The notes under the pieces were generated by a model. It was not told where the DNA came from. It saw only the letters and a list, made by a program, of their open reading frames with translations, and made no database searches. Both the position numbers and the translations under genes were made by a program. Shown here in pieces: positions 1-8,707 of a DNA stretch of 64,000 nt. The DNA comes from Traorella massiliensis (GTDB taxonomy: Bacteria > Bacillota_I > Bacilli_A > Erysipelotrichales > Erysipelotrichaceae): NCBI RefSeq assembly GCF_900104665.1, contig NZ_LT629967.1, positions 253,523-317,522 on the forward strand. The letters are read 5' to 3'. Every line of letters starts with the position of its first letter. Positions within the stretch are counted from its first letter, which is position 1.

Positions 1-33
1 CTTTGTGATATTCTCTAATCGTATCGTTGGCAT
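1..33 (-). CDS. ABC transporter ATP-binding protein, 5' fragment
   Basis: The minus strand opens at 33 with an ATG and reads MPTIRLENITK before leaving the window, the typical first strand of an ABC ATPase. A strong AGGAGG site lies just upstream, overlapping the end of the permease gene. It follows the permease directly, so it is most likely the ATPase of the importer whose permease and binding protein lie to the right. Only 11 codons are visible, so the Walker motifs cannot be checked and the assignment leans on context. Confidence 0.7.
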   Translation of the reverse strand, partial: MPTIRLENITK

Positions 34-34
34 A

Positions 35-1834
35 TTAGTTACTTCCTCCTACTCCTTTTTCGATTGACGCACCCGTCAGCTTTTCAACACCAAAGTTGAC
101 AAGCAGTACAACAAATATAATCAAAAGATTGATTGCATTGGAATACTGATCCCATCCTTTTTCATCATACATGAACAAGAGTGTCGTCAGCACACGATTA
201 TTTGCTGTAACTAAGATAACATATAAGCTTAGTTCACGCATACTTGAAACAAATGGCAATAGATATCCCGAAACGATCGTTGACTTTTCAATAGGAACAA
301 TAATACGGGTCATACGCTTGATCCATGGAATACCTTGGATGATACCGGCTTCTTCGATTTCCGGAGAAAGCTGCAGCATCGAATTGACACCTGATCTGGA
401 AGCCATCGGCAAATACTTCACCGTACCGATCAAAGCCAGGATTGCAAATGTTCCATACAATGAAGGAATGATACCGTGGCTCTGGGAGAACATTGACAGA
501 TAGATAGCTGCAAATGCCATTGATGGAATCAGGTATGGAATAAATGTGAGATTCTCAACAATACGGCTCAGCTTGCTTCCTCTTCTTCTTACGATCGAAT
601 ATCCTGCAAGGAAGCCGAAAGTTCCGGCACCGACAGCTACGATCGCTGATAGTTTGATACTATTGAAAAGTGTTTTCCATACATCGCTGTTGATCAGGAT
701 ACCGGCTTTATCCATGATATCATTGCCACCCTTTGAAATACCGATCCAGAAATCCAACGTCATATTTGCAAGCGAATAATCACCTTTCACGATGATCACT
801 GATTGAAGCATGAATGATATCATCGGTATGACAGACATACATAATACGACAACTCCTGCCAGAATGGAAATGATATTGCGGGCCTTCTTAAGATGGAACA
901 CGGATACATTTGCACTCTTTCCGGTAACCGTTGCATAAGATTTACGCTTACCGATCAGCAACTGATTACCGATCATGATCAAAACGCTGATAATGATCAT
1001 CAGGATCGCAATGATATAACCAACACCCGGATTCGTTCCCTGTAAAGCCGCATATAATTCTGTCGTCAATACATAATAACGAACCGGAAGACCTAAAAAC
1101 TGTGGTACGGCAAATGAGCTCATCGCACTTGAGAATACCAAGATGATCGTACTCATGACTGCCGGCATGACCATTGGGATCGTAATGCGTGCAAACATAC
1201 GCAAACGATTTGTTTTCAAGATTACAGCCGCTTCTTCAAGATTGGCATCCATATTTCTTAATACACCGCCAATCAGAATATAGGCAAACGGTGCATAATG
1301 CAATCCGGTCACCAAAATGATCGGAAATGCTCCATAGGCGAACCAGTTCGCCGTTTCAATTCCGGTAGCGGCCGTAAAGATTCCCATCGCACCGCCAACC
1401 GCAGTATTCTTAAAAAAATTCTTCCAAGCAAGCGCTAATGTCCAGCTAGGCATGATATAAGGGAAAATGAACAATTTCGTCATGACCTTTTTCCATCTCA
1501 TATCTGTACGAGTTACCAGCCAAGCAAAGCCTCCGCCGATCAGCACGGATACGATACATGAGAAAACAGCACATATCAAGCTGTGCATGAGTGGTTCATA
1601 CAGCAATGAATTACTATACTGACTAACAAAAAGCCGATTCCAGTGATAAAGCGTAAAGGATCCTACCGCCTGATGAACACGTGATTTTTCAGCTGAATGG
1701 ACAATAAACGTGTCTTTAACGATAGAAAATAAAGGAACAACCACTAAATAGGCTAATACTACTAAAAATATCAGCAACAGGACATTATAAGGCTTACTGA
1801 AAAAAGTTTTTAAATGATTTAATTTCTTTTTCAT
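35..1834 (-). CDS. ABC importer permease, fused two-domain, iron/2-aminoethylphosphonate type
   Basis: This 599-residue membrane protein holds two homologous permease halves of about six helices each. Each half has an EAA-type loop for docking the ATPase: EEAAVILKTNRLRMFARI near residue 200 and EEAGIIQGIPWIKRMTRI near 490. This duplicated FbpB/ThiP-like layout is known from importers of ferric iron, thiamine and 2-aminoethylphosphonate. It sits between the binding-protein gene and the ATPase gene in one minus-strand operon. The substrate cannot be told from sequence alone; family resemblance favours ferric iron or aminoethylphosphonate. Confidence 0.85.
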   Translation of the reverse strand: MKKKLNHLKTFFSKPYNVLLLIFLVVLAYLVVVPLFSIVKDTFIVHSAEKSRVHQAVGSFTLYHWNRLFVSQYSNSLLYEPLMHSLICAVFSCIVSVLIGGGFAWLVTRTDMRWKKVMTKLFIFPYIMPSWTLALAWKNFFKNTAVGGAMGIFTAATGIETANWFAYGAFPIILVTGLHYAPFAYILIGGVLRNMDANLEEAAVILKTNRLRMFARITIPMVMPAVMSTIILVFSSAMSSFAVPQFLGLPVRYYVLTTELYAALQGTNPGVGYIIAILMIIISVLIMIGNQLLIGKRKSYATVTGKSANVSVFHLKKARNIISILAGVVVLCMSVIPMISFMLQSVIIVKGDYSLANMTLDFWIGISKGGNDIMDKAGILINSDVWKTLFNSIKLSAIVAVGAGTFGFLAGYSIVRRRGSKLSRIVENLTFIPYLIPSMAFAAIYLSMFSQSHGIIPSLYGTFAILALIGTVKYLPMASRSGVNSMLQLSPEIEEAGIIQGIPWIKRMTRIIVPIEKSTIVSGYLLPFVSSMRELSLYVILVTANNRVLTTLLFMYDEKGWDQYSNAINLLIIFVVLLVNFGVEKLTGASIEKGVGGSN

Positions 1835-1850
1835 ATCTTACCTCTCTAAA

Positions 1851-1887
1851 AAAGACAAGGGCAGCAGTGTATCACCACAGCCCTTCT
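1851..1887 (-). terminator. Intergenic hairpin between binding protein and permease
   Basis: On the minus strand AAGGGC and GCCCTT form a stem around a loop of about 17 nt, followed by TCTTTTTT. It lies just after the binding-protein stop and just before the permease. Such partial terminators commonly keep the binding protein expressed above the membrane part; that role is inferred. Confidence 0.6.
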
Positions 1888-1900
1888 CTATGATTCAAAA

Positions 1901-3106
1901 CTACTTGATCAAATTAATAAAATCTTCTACATCTGCACGATGTTCAGCAGCATATTCAGGATCTTCAACGATTAGGATATCTTTCCAAACAGATAATTCC
2001 TGGTCACCATCAGCAACTCCCAGGCTTGTATTAGCACTGTAGTCACCCTGACGCCCTGTCATACCAACATAAACAGAACCATCGTTCAATGTTGTTTCAC
2101 CATCACCAAACCAGCCATCTTCAGTATATAGCCAGCAAAGGAATGCTTTTGCCATTTCAGGATTGTCGGCATTTGATGTCAGCAGTCCATAGATCGGATA
2201 AATAAATCCTGCAAATGGAGTTACATCAGAAGTATATCCTAACTTGTAACCAATCTCTAAGTTCTTTACATATTTATTCAATGTAATCAGACCTGACCAT
2301 GGTTTTGTCTGTCCTTCAGCACCGATAGACTGTGCCATATCACCATCAGAAGTACCAACAACCAAACCGTTATTATAAAGCATCTTGATCCACTGATAAC
2401 CTGCATTCGGACAATCATCATCTAATACAAGATCTTCACCATAGTATTCCTTATAAGCTTCTTCAAGCAAAGCTGCATTTTCATCAGAAGTAACTACTGT
2501 CAGGAAGTCCATATTAACACCTTCGGTAAAAGGATCCTTCATCATGACAGTTCCGGCATATTTCTCATCCGTTACATACCAGATATTATTAATTTCATCT
2601 TCAGCTACATTATCAGTATTATAAATGAATACTTTATTACAGTAATCCCAAACCAGCAACGGCTCTGCCTGTTCTTCACCTACAGCATCATAGATCTCTT
2701 GATTATACCAGTTAACTACATATCCTTCGTCTACTAAGTCAGTAAGAACACGAGCACCATCCTGAATAAAGATGATATCGGCTCCGGCTGCCCCTGTCGA
2801 AACCTCAGTTGCTACCTGAGTGATCTGATCTGTATCCCCGATCTGTGTACATTCAAATTCAACATCCAGATCAAATTTGTTTTTGAATGCTTCACAAGCG
2901 CTGACTACAACGGAATGAGTGGAATAAACCGTAACCTTTTTACCGTTTTCCTTGCCAGCTTCCAACAATTCTTCAAAAGTTGTCTGGTCGATTTCCCCTG
3001 TTTCATTCGTATCATCCGTAGGGGTGTCATCTGTTGTTGAGCTGCATCCTGTTGCCATACCTAAGCATAAGCACAGGCTGCAGAACATTGTAAGAAATTT
3101 TTTCAC
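1901..3106 (-). CDS. ABC importer substrate-binding lipoprotein
   Basis: This 401-residue extracellular solute-binding protein (family 1, Fe3+/phosphonate-like) begins with a lipoprotein signal peptide: a charged start, a hydrophobic stretch and the lipobox MATGC, with the acylated cysteine near residue 21. An acidic Thr/Asp-rich linker follows, then the two-lobe binding fold starting near KKVTVYSTHS. Translation starts at GTG (3104-3106), preceded by AAAAGGAGG. It is the first gene of the importer operon and would capture substrate outside the membrane and deliver it to the fused permease. The ligand is unknown. Confidence 0.85.
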   Translation of the reverse strand: MKKFLTMFCSLCLCLGMATGCSSTTDDTPTDDTNETGEIDQTTFEELLEAGKENGKKVTVYSTHSVVVSACEAFKNKFDLDVEFECTQIGDTDQITQVATEVSTGAAGADIIFIQDGARVLTDLVDEGYVVNWYNQEIYDAVGEEQAEPLLVWDYCNKVFIYNTDNVAEDEINNIWYVTDEKYAGTVMMKDPFTEGVNMDFLTVVTSDENAALLEEAYKEYYGEDLVLDDDCPNAGYQWIKMLYNNGLVVGTSDGDMAQSIGAEGQTKPWSGLITLNKYVKNLEIGYKLGYTSDVTPFAGFIYPIYGLLTSNADNPEMAKAFLCWLYTEDGWFGDGETTLNDGSVYVGMTGRQGDYSANTSLGVADGDQELSVWKDILIVEDPEYAAEHRADVEDFINLIK

Positions 3107-3267
3107 TTATATGCCTCCTTTTTTCTTGTGAAATCCCTTTCATCTAATATAATAACTCATTTTTTTAAATGAAATTAAATTTTTTTACCATATTATTACT
3201 TACTTTTTTTATTTATTTTTTCTTAAATTATATATGTCTTTTTGACTATCTTTTTATATCTTCTTAA

Positions 3268-3305
3268 ATGTCCGTAAAGCCTTATTTTATCGGCTCTACG
3301 GGCAT
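3268..3305. terminator. Hairpin beside the integrative element
   Basis: CCGTAAAGCC (3272-3281) pairs with GGCTCTACGG (3292-3301) with one mismatch and a 10-nt AT-rich loop. It lies between the importer promoter region and the integrase 3' end. The plus-strand side is followed by a T-rich tract, the minus side is not. It may end transcription or mark the old chromosome next to the insertion. The rest of 3107-3360 is very AT-rich and shows no gene. Confidence 0.45.
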
Positions 3306-3366
3306 TTTGCTTTTGTTGTAAACCTCACATATCTAGGTCTATCTTCTTATATTTTCGCTATCAAGC

Positions 3367-3387
3367 GTGGTTAAAATCGTGGTAAAT
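3367..3387 (+). repeat. Integrase arm-type sites, left end
   Basis: GTGGTTAAA (3367-3375) and GTGGTAAAT (3379-3387) are direct repeats 12 bp apart, just past the integrase stop. Tn916 integrase is known to bind DR2 arm repeats resembling GAGTAGTAAATTC through its N-terminal domain. The same word occurs twice at the right end in the same orientation. A role as Int arm-binding sites is inferred. Confidence 0.6.
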
Positions 3388-3391
3388 ACTT

Positions 3392-4585
3392 CTATGCGAT
3401 TAGACGCTGAACCTCTGATTTTGCAGTATCTATGGACGCATGAGCATACCAGTTCATTGTGATACTGATATTTGAATGTCCCATGATATACTGTAAATCT
3501 TTTGGGTTCATGTTCTTACTTGCCAGCCTTGTGCAGAACGTATGGCGTAGTGTATGCGGTGTGATATGTGGCAAGGGATTGTCCTTATGGTGCTTGTTGT
3601 ATTTCTCTACCATACGGACAAAAAGCATATTGTAATCAATCGCAACTTTGGGCTTGCCTTTATGATTTACAAATAGAAAGTTGCCCCGTCCGTCTATCAC
3701 AAATGGTTCTGCCTTTGGGCGTTTCTTCATAACCCGTTGAAATGCTTGTATCGTTTCTCTGCTTAATGGCACTTGCCTTGCTCCGCTTTTTGTCTTAGGC
3801 GTTTCAATATAGTAGCCCTGTTCCTTGCTCTTTAATAACTGGTGGTCGATAATCACAACTTCATTCTTGAAATCAATATCGGCTACTGTCAGTCCGCACA
3901 GTTCCGAGATACGAAGTCCTGTCTTTAACAGTATCAGCACATCATCATAATACTTGTGATACACATTGTCCGCCTTGATGAATGAGAGTAGGGCTTGTTC
4001 CTGTTCCTCTGTCAATGCGACTTTCTCTTTGGTATCATTTTCTATAACTTCACTTAACTTGAAATCAAAAGGGTTTTTCCTTACACAATCGTCTTGTATG
4101 GCGATATAGAATGACGCTTTTAACGAGCGTTTATGGTTGTTAATGGTGTTATAGGAAAAGCCTTTGTCTTTCATGCGTAACGCCCATTCCTTAGCGTCAG
4201 AGGGTTTTATCGTATCAATGCTCCTAGCACCTAACTTGTCCTCTTTCAATAACCGCATGAGCTGTTCCCGTTGTTTCTGTGTGCTCTTCTTCACGTTTGC
4301 CCTCTGTGTGTTCTGTTTGGCGTAGAGTTGGCAAAGCGTCATTTTCTTGCCTGTGCTGTCGATACCGTCCTCAATATCCCGTCTTATCTGCTGTTCCAGT
4401 TCACGAAGTGAGGGTTTTTCCCGTTTTCCCTTTGGTGTCGGGTCTGTGGGTGTCAATCTCCAAGCATACACATATTTTGTGTTTCCAAATGCGTCCACAT
4501 ATTTATATAAGTATTTCCCGTCTGTTCGTTGGCTCTCTCCAGTATGCAGGATACGTCCTTTGCTATCCCGTCTTTTTTCTTTCAT
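3392..4585 (-). CDS. int: Tyrosine recombinase, Tn916-type integrase
   Basis: The 397-residue protein matches the Tn916 Int layout: an N-terminal arm-binding domain (about 1-70), a SAM-like core-binding domain (about 95-180) and a catalytic domain (about 190-397). The catalytic residues are visible: Arg in LLKTGLRISELCGL, His and Arg in HTLRHTFCTRLA, His in MGHSNISITM and the nucleophile Tyr in NWYAHAS. It catalyses integration and, with excisionase, excision. The start follows a good AAAGGAG site. It is separated from xis by about 80 bp that hold part of a long inverted repeat. It appears intact. Confidence 0.93.
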   Translation of the reverse strand: MKEKRRDSKGRILHTGESQRTDGKYLYKYVDAFGNTKYVYAWRLTPTDPTPKGKREKPSLRELEQQIRRDIEDGIDSTGKKMTLCQLYAKQNTQRANVKKSTQKQREQLMRLLKEDKLGARSIDTIKPSDAKEWALRMKDKGFSYNTINNHKRSLKASFYIAIQDDCVRKNPFDFKLSEVIENDTKEKVALTEEQEQALLSFIKADNVYHKYYDDVLILLKTGLRISELCGLTVADIDFKNEVVIIDHQLLKSKEQGYYIETPKTKSGARQVPLSRETIQAFQRVMKKRPKAEPFVIDGRGNFLFVNHKGKPKVAIDYNMLFVRMVEKYNKHHKDNPLPHITPHTLRHTFCTRLASKNMNPKDLQYIMGHSNISITMNWYAHASIDTAKSEVQRLIA

Positions 4586-4612
4586 GGTGTCTGCTCCTTT
4601 CCTTGTTGGAAA

Positions 4613-4627
4613 GAGCCTTGATATGAC
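4613..4627 (+). repeat. 15-bp inverted repeat, internal copy
   Basis: GAGCCTTGATATGAC between int and xis recurs as its exact reverse complement GTCATATCAAGGCTC at 8665-8679, next to the right arm sites. A second related word, CAAGGCTCATT, also lies in the int-xis gap. A role in Xis or Int binding is possible but inferred. Confidence 0.55.
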
Positions 4628-4663
4628 TTGTATTCATCATAACACATACAAGGCTCATTTGCA

Positions 4664-4867
4664 TTAGATTGCGTCCAATTTGTCAATGACCTTTTCAAAC
4701 TGTCGGCGTTTAATCTGTATGCGGTTGCCATTCATAATGAGCCAGCCAGCGTCCTTGTTTTCCTCTGCCAATCGTCTTAACTTGTTTTCTCCGATACGGA
4801 AATATTTTGACGCTTCTTCAATGGTAAGGGTGTATTTTTCCCATACGGGAATATCGTTGTTATTCAT
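4664..4867 (-). CDS. xis: Excisionase, Tn916 Xis family
   Basis: This 67-residue basic protein has the winged-helix excisionase pattern: [22 protein letters not shown] (helix-turn-helix) followed by the wing [20 protein letters not shown]. Tn916-type Xis bends DNA at the element ends and directs the integrase towards excision. Its ATG overlaps the stop of the upstream initiator gene by one base, so the two are translationally linked. Xis and Int are the last two genes of the minus-strand run, matching the Tn916 order. Confidence 0.88.
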   Translation of the reverse strand: MNNNDIPVWEKYTLTIEEASKYFRIGENKLRRLAEENKDAGWLIMNGNRIQIKRRQFEKVIDKLDAI

Positions 4868-5958
4868 CAGATACCCCCTTTCCCATGTTTCGTGTTATAT
4901 TGGATATAGGGGATAAGATCGGTGCGGTCTATCCTCTGTAAGTGGGCGGTTAGTTTACTGGAAAGGGAATTGCTGTATCTTGCCTTATCAAGCATAGTTC
5001 CCACTTTTTCCAGTCCACCTAATGCGTCATGTTCTTCCAAGAAGTAAAAACTTTTCACAGCGGAAATCACGCCACCCTCTGTGAGCCATTGCTGTGTTTC
5101 CTCAAGAGAATTATGTAGTTTCGGTACTTGCAGTTTTAAGACTTCCATAGCCCCTAAAAAGCGTTCCCAAAACCGACACGTTTTCCATCTGCTCTTATTA
5201 CTTTCATTTCTGTTTGGCACGACAAAGCGTAGGTTGTTTGCCAATAGCCCGAAAGCCAGTTCCCCAAGTTCCAGCGGTCTGTCTTTGAATGTCATGGCAA
5301 AAGCATGAGCCTTATCATCTCGCAGTTGCATTTCTGTCCGTTTCCAACTGCCGACTTCATCAAGTGTCTTATTATGTTTTGAACAGACTTCCTTATCTTT
5401 GTCATAAAAGCGGTAGGACAATCCCGATTTACCAGCACCAATATAAACAGTCTTTGCAGTGTCGAAATCATCAAACTTGCTTTCGTCAAAGTGGTAGCCC
5501 TCACTATTAGAAATAAATTCCTCTTTTTCGCATTTCTTCTTTATCTGCTCTATGGTAAAGAATGGCTTTTCGTTCTTATCATCAATGGCAATATCAAGTC
5601 TTGTGAAATGGAAATTATCCAGTCCGTATCTTCGCTCACAGCGTCGGAACATATCCCCAAAGGTATAATTCCTACTGTCGAGAATACGGAAAATATCATC
5701 ACAACCTCTGCCAGTCATAACAAGATAACAGCCTAGCCCCTGTGGGTTGTCCTCTGTCTTTCTTGCGTCCCCCGATACATAAATATCTCCAATCTGCCAG
5801 CGTGCCTGATAAGTCTTGAATTTTATCGTTGCTGGATAAACATTGAAAATGTCAGTCGGTAAATCTAAAATGTGCATGATTACATCTTCAGCGGTTGCCG
5901 TTTCAAATACAATGCTGATGTAATCAATCTTAACGGATAAATTTTTGTGTGTAGTTAT
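4867..5958 (-). CDS. Rep_trans-type replication initiator / MobT-like relaxase, apparent ATA start
   Basis: The protein belongs to the replication initiation factor family (Tn916 Orf20, ICEBs1 NicK), which nicks the transfer/replication origin through a tyrosine. Motifs in view include [12 protein letters not shown] and [21 protein letters not shown]. The first in-frame ATG is at 5877, but the frame stays open 27 codons upstream and encodes a conserved-looking start ([16 protein letters not shown]). That extension begins with ATA at 5956-5958, nine bases after an AAAGGAG site, where ATG would be expected. Full length would be 363 residues. Either ATA is used, a shorter form starts at 5877, or the gene is damaged. 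Confidence 0.8.
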   Translation of the reverse strand: MTTHKNLSVKIDYISIVFETATAEDVIMHILDLPTDIFNVYPATIKFKTYQARWQIGDIYVSGDARKTEDNPQGLGCYLVMTGRGCDDIFRILDSRNYTFGDMFRRCERRYGLDNFHFTRLDIAIDDKNEKPFFTIEQIKKKCEKEEFISNSEGYHFDESKFDDFDTAKTVYIGAGKSGLSYRFYDKDKEVCSKHNKTLDEVGSWKRTEMQLRDDKAHAFAMTFKDRPLELGELAFGLLANNLRFVVPNRNESNKSRWKTCRFWERFLGAMEVLKLQVPKLHNSLEETQQWLTEGGVISAVKSFYFLEEHDALGGLEKVGTMLDKARYSNSLSSKLTAHLQRIDRTDLIPYIQYNTKHGKGGI

Positions 5959-6300
5959 AGTGCATTTCTCCTTTCGTATGCCCCGTTTTTTTGCGGGGTA
6001 AAAATTGTGTTTTTTCCTTTATTTATCACAGTTTCTAGGTACTATGACATGTATACGCAGGGCGGTGTTACATATACGCCCTTTACGAACGCCTAAAGGC
6101 GTTCCCTTTCTTCCTGTGTCTGCCCCGTTCTTAACGCTCACGAGCCTTGTAAGGCTCGTGGCTAAACGGAACAGCCCAGTCAGAAACCCGATTTTCAGTC
6201 TGATAGTCCATGCCTATTCATGCTATCAAAGTGAAAATATCTATTCTATATGCTTACTCAAGCGTGTGATTGACCCTAGCGTGCTTAATCGCTCTATCTA
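5959..6300. other. Palindrome-rich origin-like region (candidate oriT/ori)
   Basis: No gene is seen here. Several perfect inverted repeats cluster upstream of the initiator gene: CCCCG/CGGGG (about 5982-5999), GGGCG/CGCCC (about 6060-6083), GAACGCC/GGCGTTC (about 6088-6105) and CACGAGCC/GGCTCGTG (about 6138-6159), the last inside a wider GTTC/GAAC arm. Rep_trans relaxases of Tn916 and ICEBs1 act on an origin close to their own gene, so a nick site here is likely. The exact nick sequence was not recognised. Confidence 0.55.
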
Positions 6301-6344
6301 ACACGATAATAACGCCATTAGAATTACTTGTCAAGAAGTTTTTG

Positions 6345-6373
6345 TTGACTTTTGGATATAGATTAAGTATGAT
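6345..6373 (+). promoter_or_regulatory. Promoter of the XRE regulator gene
   Basis: TTGACT (6345-6350) and TATGAT (6368-6373) are spaced by 17 bp, a near-consensus vegetative promoter 50 bp before the regulator start at 6424. It reads away from the initiator-xis-int genes, a usual arrangement for a control region in such elements. Confidence 0.75.
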
Positions 6374-6423
6374 ATGCTTATAAACGTCAAAAAAAGCAAC
6401 GAAAGGAGCGGTTATACTAAGTT

Positions 6424-7059
6424 ATGGAGCATTATGAAAAGAAAATCAGTTTCTTAGGAGAGAACATACAAACCATAAGAAAATACAGAGGAATGAAACA
6501 ACAGGAACTTGCGGACAAAATCGGTATCAATATGCAGAGCCTTTCCAAGATTGAACGTGGTGTGAATTATCCTACCTTTGATACATTAGAAAAGATAATG
6601 GACGTGCTGGGTGTAACCCCAAATGAATTACTGTCGGGAGAATGGAAGTATGTTAATCAAGCCGAAAAGGAAGTCTGCCAGTTTTTAAGAATTGAAGAAC
6701 GACTAAATGCAGAATTAAAACATGGGCATTATGACAACTTCTTTGACAGCGAAGAAGAATGGCTGGAATATGAGTTGAAAAAGTTACGGGAATATATTAC
6801 CGACTACATCAACGGAAAAAGCATTGTAGCGTCCGACCTTTATCCAATCAAAGAATTTATCCAGCATTTGAAGTTTCAAAAACTGTTAGACCACTATGAT
6901 GATTTATACAGCATGGATATGTTCGGTGAAAGCATAGAGGGACATAAATATAGGACACCTTATCAAGTCGTAAAAATGATAAACCCCAATTCAAAAGAAG
7001 ATATGGAATTATTACGGGAAGTATTGAAAAATAACGATTTTGATGATGAGGACGAGTAA
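6424..7059 (+). CDS. XRE-family transcriptional regulator of the element
   Basis: The 211-residue protein has an N-terminal Cro/CI helix-turn-helix at residues 10-70 (KQQELADKIGINMQSLSKIERG) and an acidic helical C-terminal part of about 140 residues with no recognised domain. It is read divergently from the recombination genes and probably controls them or the excision switch. The only in-frame ATG is 6424; the purine-rich AAAGGAG lies rather far upstream (about 16 bases), so translation may be weak. The specific operator is not known. Confidence 0.8.
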   Translation: MEHYEKKISFLGENIQTIRKYRGMKQQELADKIGINMQSLSKIERGVNYPTFDTLEKIMDVLGVTPNELLSGEWKYVNQAEKEVCQFLRIEERLNAELKHGHYDNFFDSEEEWLEYELKKLREYITDYINGKSIVASDLYPIKEFIQHLKFQKLLDHYDDLYSMDMFGESIEGHKYRTPYQVVKMINPNSKEDMELLREVLKNNDFDDEDE

Positions 7060-7091
7060 CCCTTTTCCTCTTTGTAGAAGATACAGCAAAC

Positions 7092-7153
7092 AAAAAGCCC
7101 AGTAAAGAGTGCAAAGCACCACCAATGGTGGCAAGGCTCTTGACAGGGCTTTT
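7092..7153 (+). terminator. Nested hairpin terminator
   Basis: An outer AAAAGCCC/GGGCTTTT stem encloses AAGAG/CTCTT and CACCA/TGGTG stems, followed by a pyrimidine tract. It lies just after the XRE gene and most likely ends that transcript. Confidence 0.65.
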
Positions 7154-7253
7154 CCTTTACTGTTTGTGGCAGACAAGAGGAAGAAAGGGACAAAATCTGA
7201 TTTGTAGTAAATTATATAAAAACGATATGAGATGTATTTGTATCATTTTCTTG

Positions 7254-7282
7254 TTGACACCATTTATATTAAGTGATATATT
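7254..7282 (+). promoter_or_regulatory. Promoter of the membrane protein-regulator pair
   Basis: TTGACA (7254-7259) and TATATT (7277-7282) with a 17-bp spacer lie 47 bp before the start at 7329. Confidence 0.75.
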
Positions 7283-7328
7283 TGTCTTATAAAGATACAA
7301 AAACATCACATTGAAAAGAGGGATGATT

Positions 7329-7970
7329 ATGACAAAAAAACAAATGAAACAAGTTATCTTTATGGGAGTAGGGTGTGTAATATTACTGATTGCAGGGATA
7401 ATTTACTCTTTATTATTTAACGACGCACGCTGGGTTAAAAACATGGATATGTCTAATTATGTATTTTCCATAAAGGATATACCAATGTTGATAGTCGGTG
7501 CTTTGATAGCTATTTATGTCTTATATGTAACAGTTATCTTCTTTAAAAACGCCTTTTCTAAAAATTTTAAAGACAAAAACTATTCAAGAACAGTATCTTC
7601 ATATTGGGGACTGTGTGGAATATTTGGATTTCTAGGTTTTAGCGGTTTTTGGACTTATTTTGAATATGGGAAAATATATCCTTTTGTATTCTTTATATTT
7701 TTTGGCTTTTTCGGCTTTTTCTTTGAAGGAAAACTTTCTCACACTTTAGAAGATGAACTTTTTTTAGAAAATAAAAGAAAAGCAGAAATAAACGCCTATA
7801 AAGTAGGATTTAAACTTCTCTTTATAGTCATTTGGCTTATGGCAATAGGAATGTTTTCTCGTAATGTGGAATGGTGTGCAATTTTTATGCTCATTTCTGT
7901 TTCACTTATCTATGCTTTAGTCATTTTTCTTAGCAACTATTTATTATACCGCTACGAAAAAGGAGAATAA
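7329..7970 (+). CDS. Multi-pass membrane protein of unknown function (possibly DUF3796-like)
   Basis: I do not recognise this gene with certainty. The 213-residue protein has about five to six predicted membrane segments (near residues 9-30, 50-72, 92-110, 115-135, 160-182 and 188-208) and very aromatic, glycine-rich helices. The chosen ATG at 7329 follows GAGGGATGATT; an upstream TTG at 7311 overlaps that site and is unlikely. It is co-transcribed with a small XRE regulator starting four bases after its stop. Membrane-protein/small-HTH pairs of this kind are common in Firmicutes; a role in sensing or immunity is only a guess. Confidence 0.6.
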   Translation: MTKKQMKQVIFMGVGCVILLIAGIIYSLLFNDARWVKNMDMSNYVFSIKDIPMLIVGALIAIYVLYVTVIFFKNAFSKNFKDKNYSRTVSSYWGLCGIFGFLGFSGFWTYFEYGKIYPFVFFIFFGFFGFFFEGKLSHTLEDELFLENKRKAEINAYKVGFKLLFIVIWLMAIGMFSRNVEWCAIFMLISVSLIYALVIFLSNYLLYRYEKGE

Positions 7971-7973
7971 GTC

Positions 7974-8177
7974 ATGGTAGAAGATTTCATGTGCAACTTA
8001 AAGGTATATCGTGTAGCACAAGGTTTAACACAAGAACAACTGGCAGAAAAAGTCGGGGTTCGTAGAGAAACAATTATGAGGTTGGAAAAAGCACAATACA
8101 ATCCATCTCTAAAACTGGCGATTGATATTTCACGGGTTCTCAATGCACCGATAGAAGATATTTTCATTTTTAAATAA
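7974..8177 (+). CDS. Small XRE-family regulator
   Basis: This 67-residue protein consists almost entirely of one Cro/CI helix-turn-helix ([22 protein letters not shown]), the YozG-like short type. It starts at ATG 7974 after AAAGGAG, four bases beyond the upstream membrane-protein stop, so the two form an operon. Such proteins often repress the operon they sit in. Confidence 0.85.
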   Translation: MVEDFMCNLKVYRVAQGLTQEQLAEKVGVRRETIMRLEKAQYNPSLKLAIDISRVLNAPIEDIFIFK

Positions 8178-8276
8178 GATAGTGGTAGTAAATTCGGTTC
8201 TATGTGATATTGGGAACAATAGAATATTAAGTTTTACATCAATATAAGAGTAATGCAACTATAATGTTAATTTGTA

Positions 8277-8534
8277 TTGCTTGGAGGAACAATACCTGAT
8301 GAAGATGATAATGATGTCATCGCAGAACAACTTGCAAAAATCAGTGAACAGATGGCAATTAAGAATAGGCGTAGCAAAAAAATTTGGAAAATTGCTGGGG
8401 TTATATTCCTAGTAATTGTGCTATTGAATATCCTCTTGATAATATTTAATATGTCAGTATCTAAAAACGTTTCAACAGATAGTAGCACCACTTTCATAGA
8501 AATAGGTGAAGATGATGTGATTGATGTAGAATAA
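8277..8534 (+). CDS. Small single-pass membrane protein, start uncertain
   Basis: The open frame encodes up to 85 residues with a charged N-terminus, one membrane helix (about IWKIAGVIFLVIVLLNILLI) and an acidic tail. No ATG is available before the helix except Met at KISEQM; the frame opens with TTG at 8277. A GGAGG site is followed by an out-of-frame ATG at 8298, so the gene may be a truncated or frameshifted remnant. Function is unknown. Confidence 0.4.
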   Translation: MLGGTIPDEDDNDVIAEQLAKISEQMAIKNRRSKKIWKIAGVIFLVIVLLNILLIIFNMSVSKNVSTDSSTTFIEIGEDDVIDVE

Positions 8535-8580
8535 TTTCCAACATACAATCCCAGTTTGACAACTTTATATCCATACACAC

Positions 8581-8613
8581 AAAGCAGTTAGTCTTAGGAT
8601 TGACTGCTTTTTA
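8581..8613 (+). terminator. Terminator
   Basis: AAAGCAGT pairs with ACTGCTTT, extended by G-T pairs, followed by a short T tract; it ends the plus-strand transcripts of the element. Confidence 0.65.
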
Positions 8614-8616
8614 ACA

Positions 8617-8652
8617 AAAGACACCACTCAGGTGTAAAGGGTGTCTTTTTAG
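8617..8652 (+). terminator. Second tandem terminator
   Basis: AAAGACACC and GGTGTCTTT form a 9-bp stem around 14 nt, followed by TTTTT. With the preceding hairpin it insulates the element from guaB. Confidence 0.7.
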
Positions 8653-8664
8653 TGCTATTTTATT

Positions 8665-8707
8665 GTCATATCAAGGCTCATTCAATTGTGGTAAATTCGT
8701 GGTAAAT
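8665..8707 (+). repeat. Integrase arm-type sites and inverted repeat, right end
   Basis: GTGGTAAAT occurs twice (8688-8696 and 8699-8707), matching the left-end pair in sequence and orientation. Just inside lies GTCATATCAAGGCTC (8665-8679), the exact reverse complement of 4613-4627. This marks the right end of the element. The stretch 8708-8820 is AT-rich and shows no gene. Confidence 0.6.

Noticed and set aside
4279..4667. Plus-strand Cys/Ser-rich frames across int
   Set aside because: They are antisense to a clear integrase with intact catalytic residues and have no ribosome binding site.
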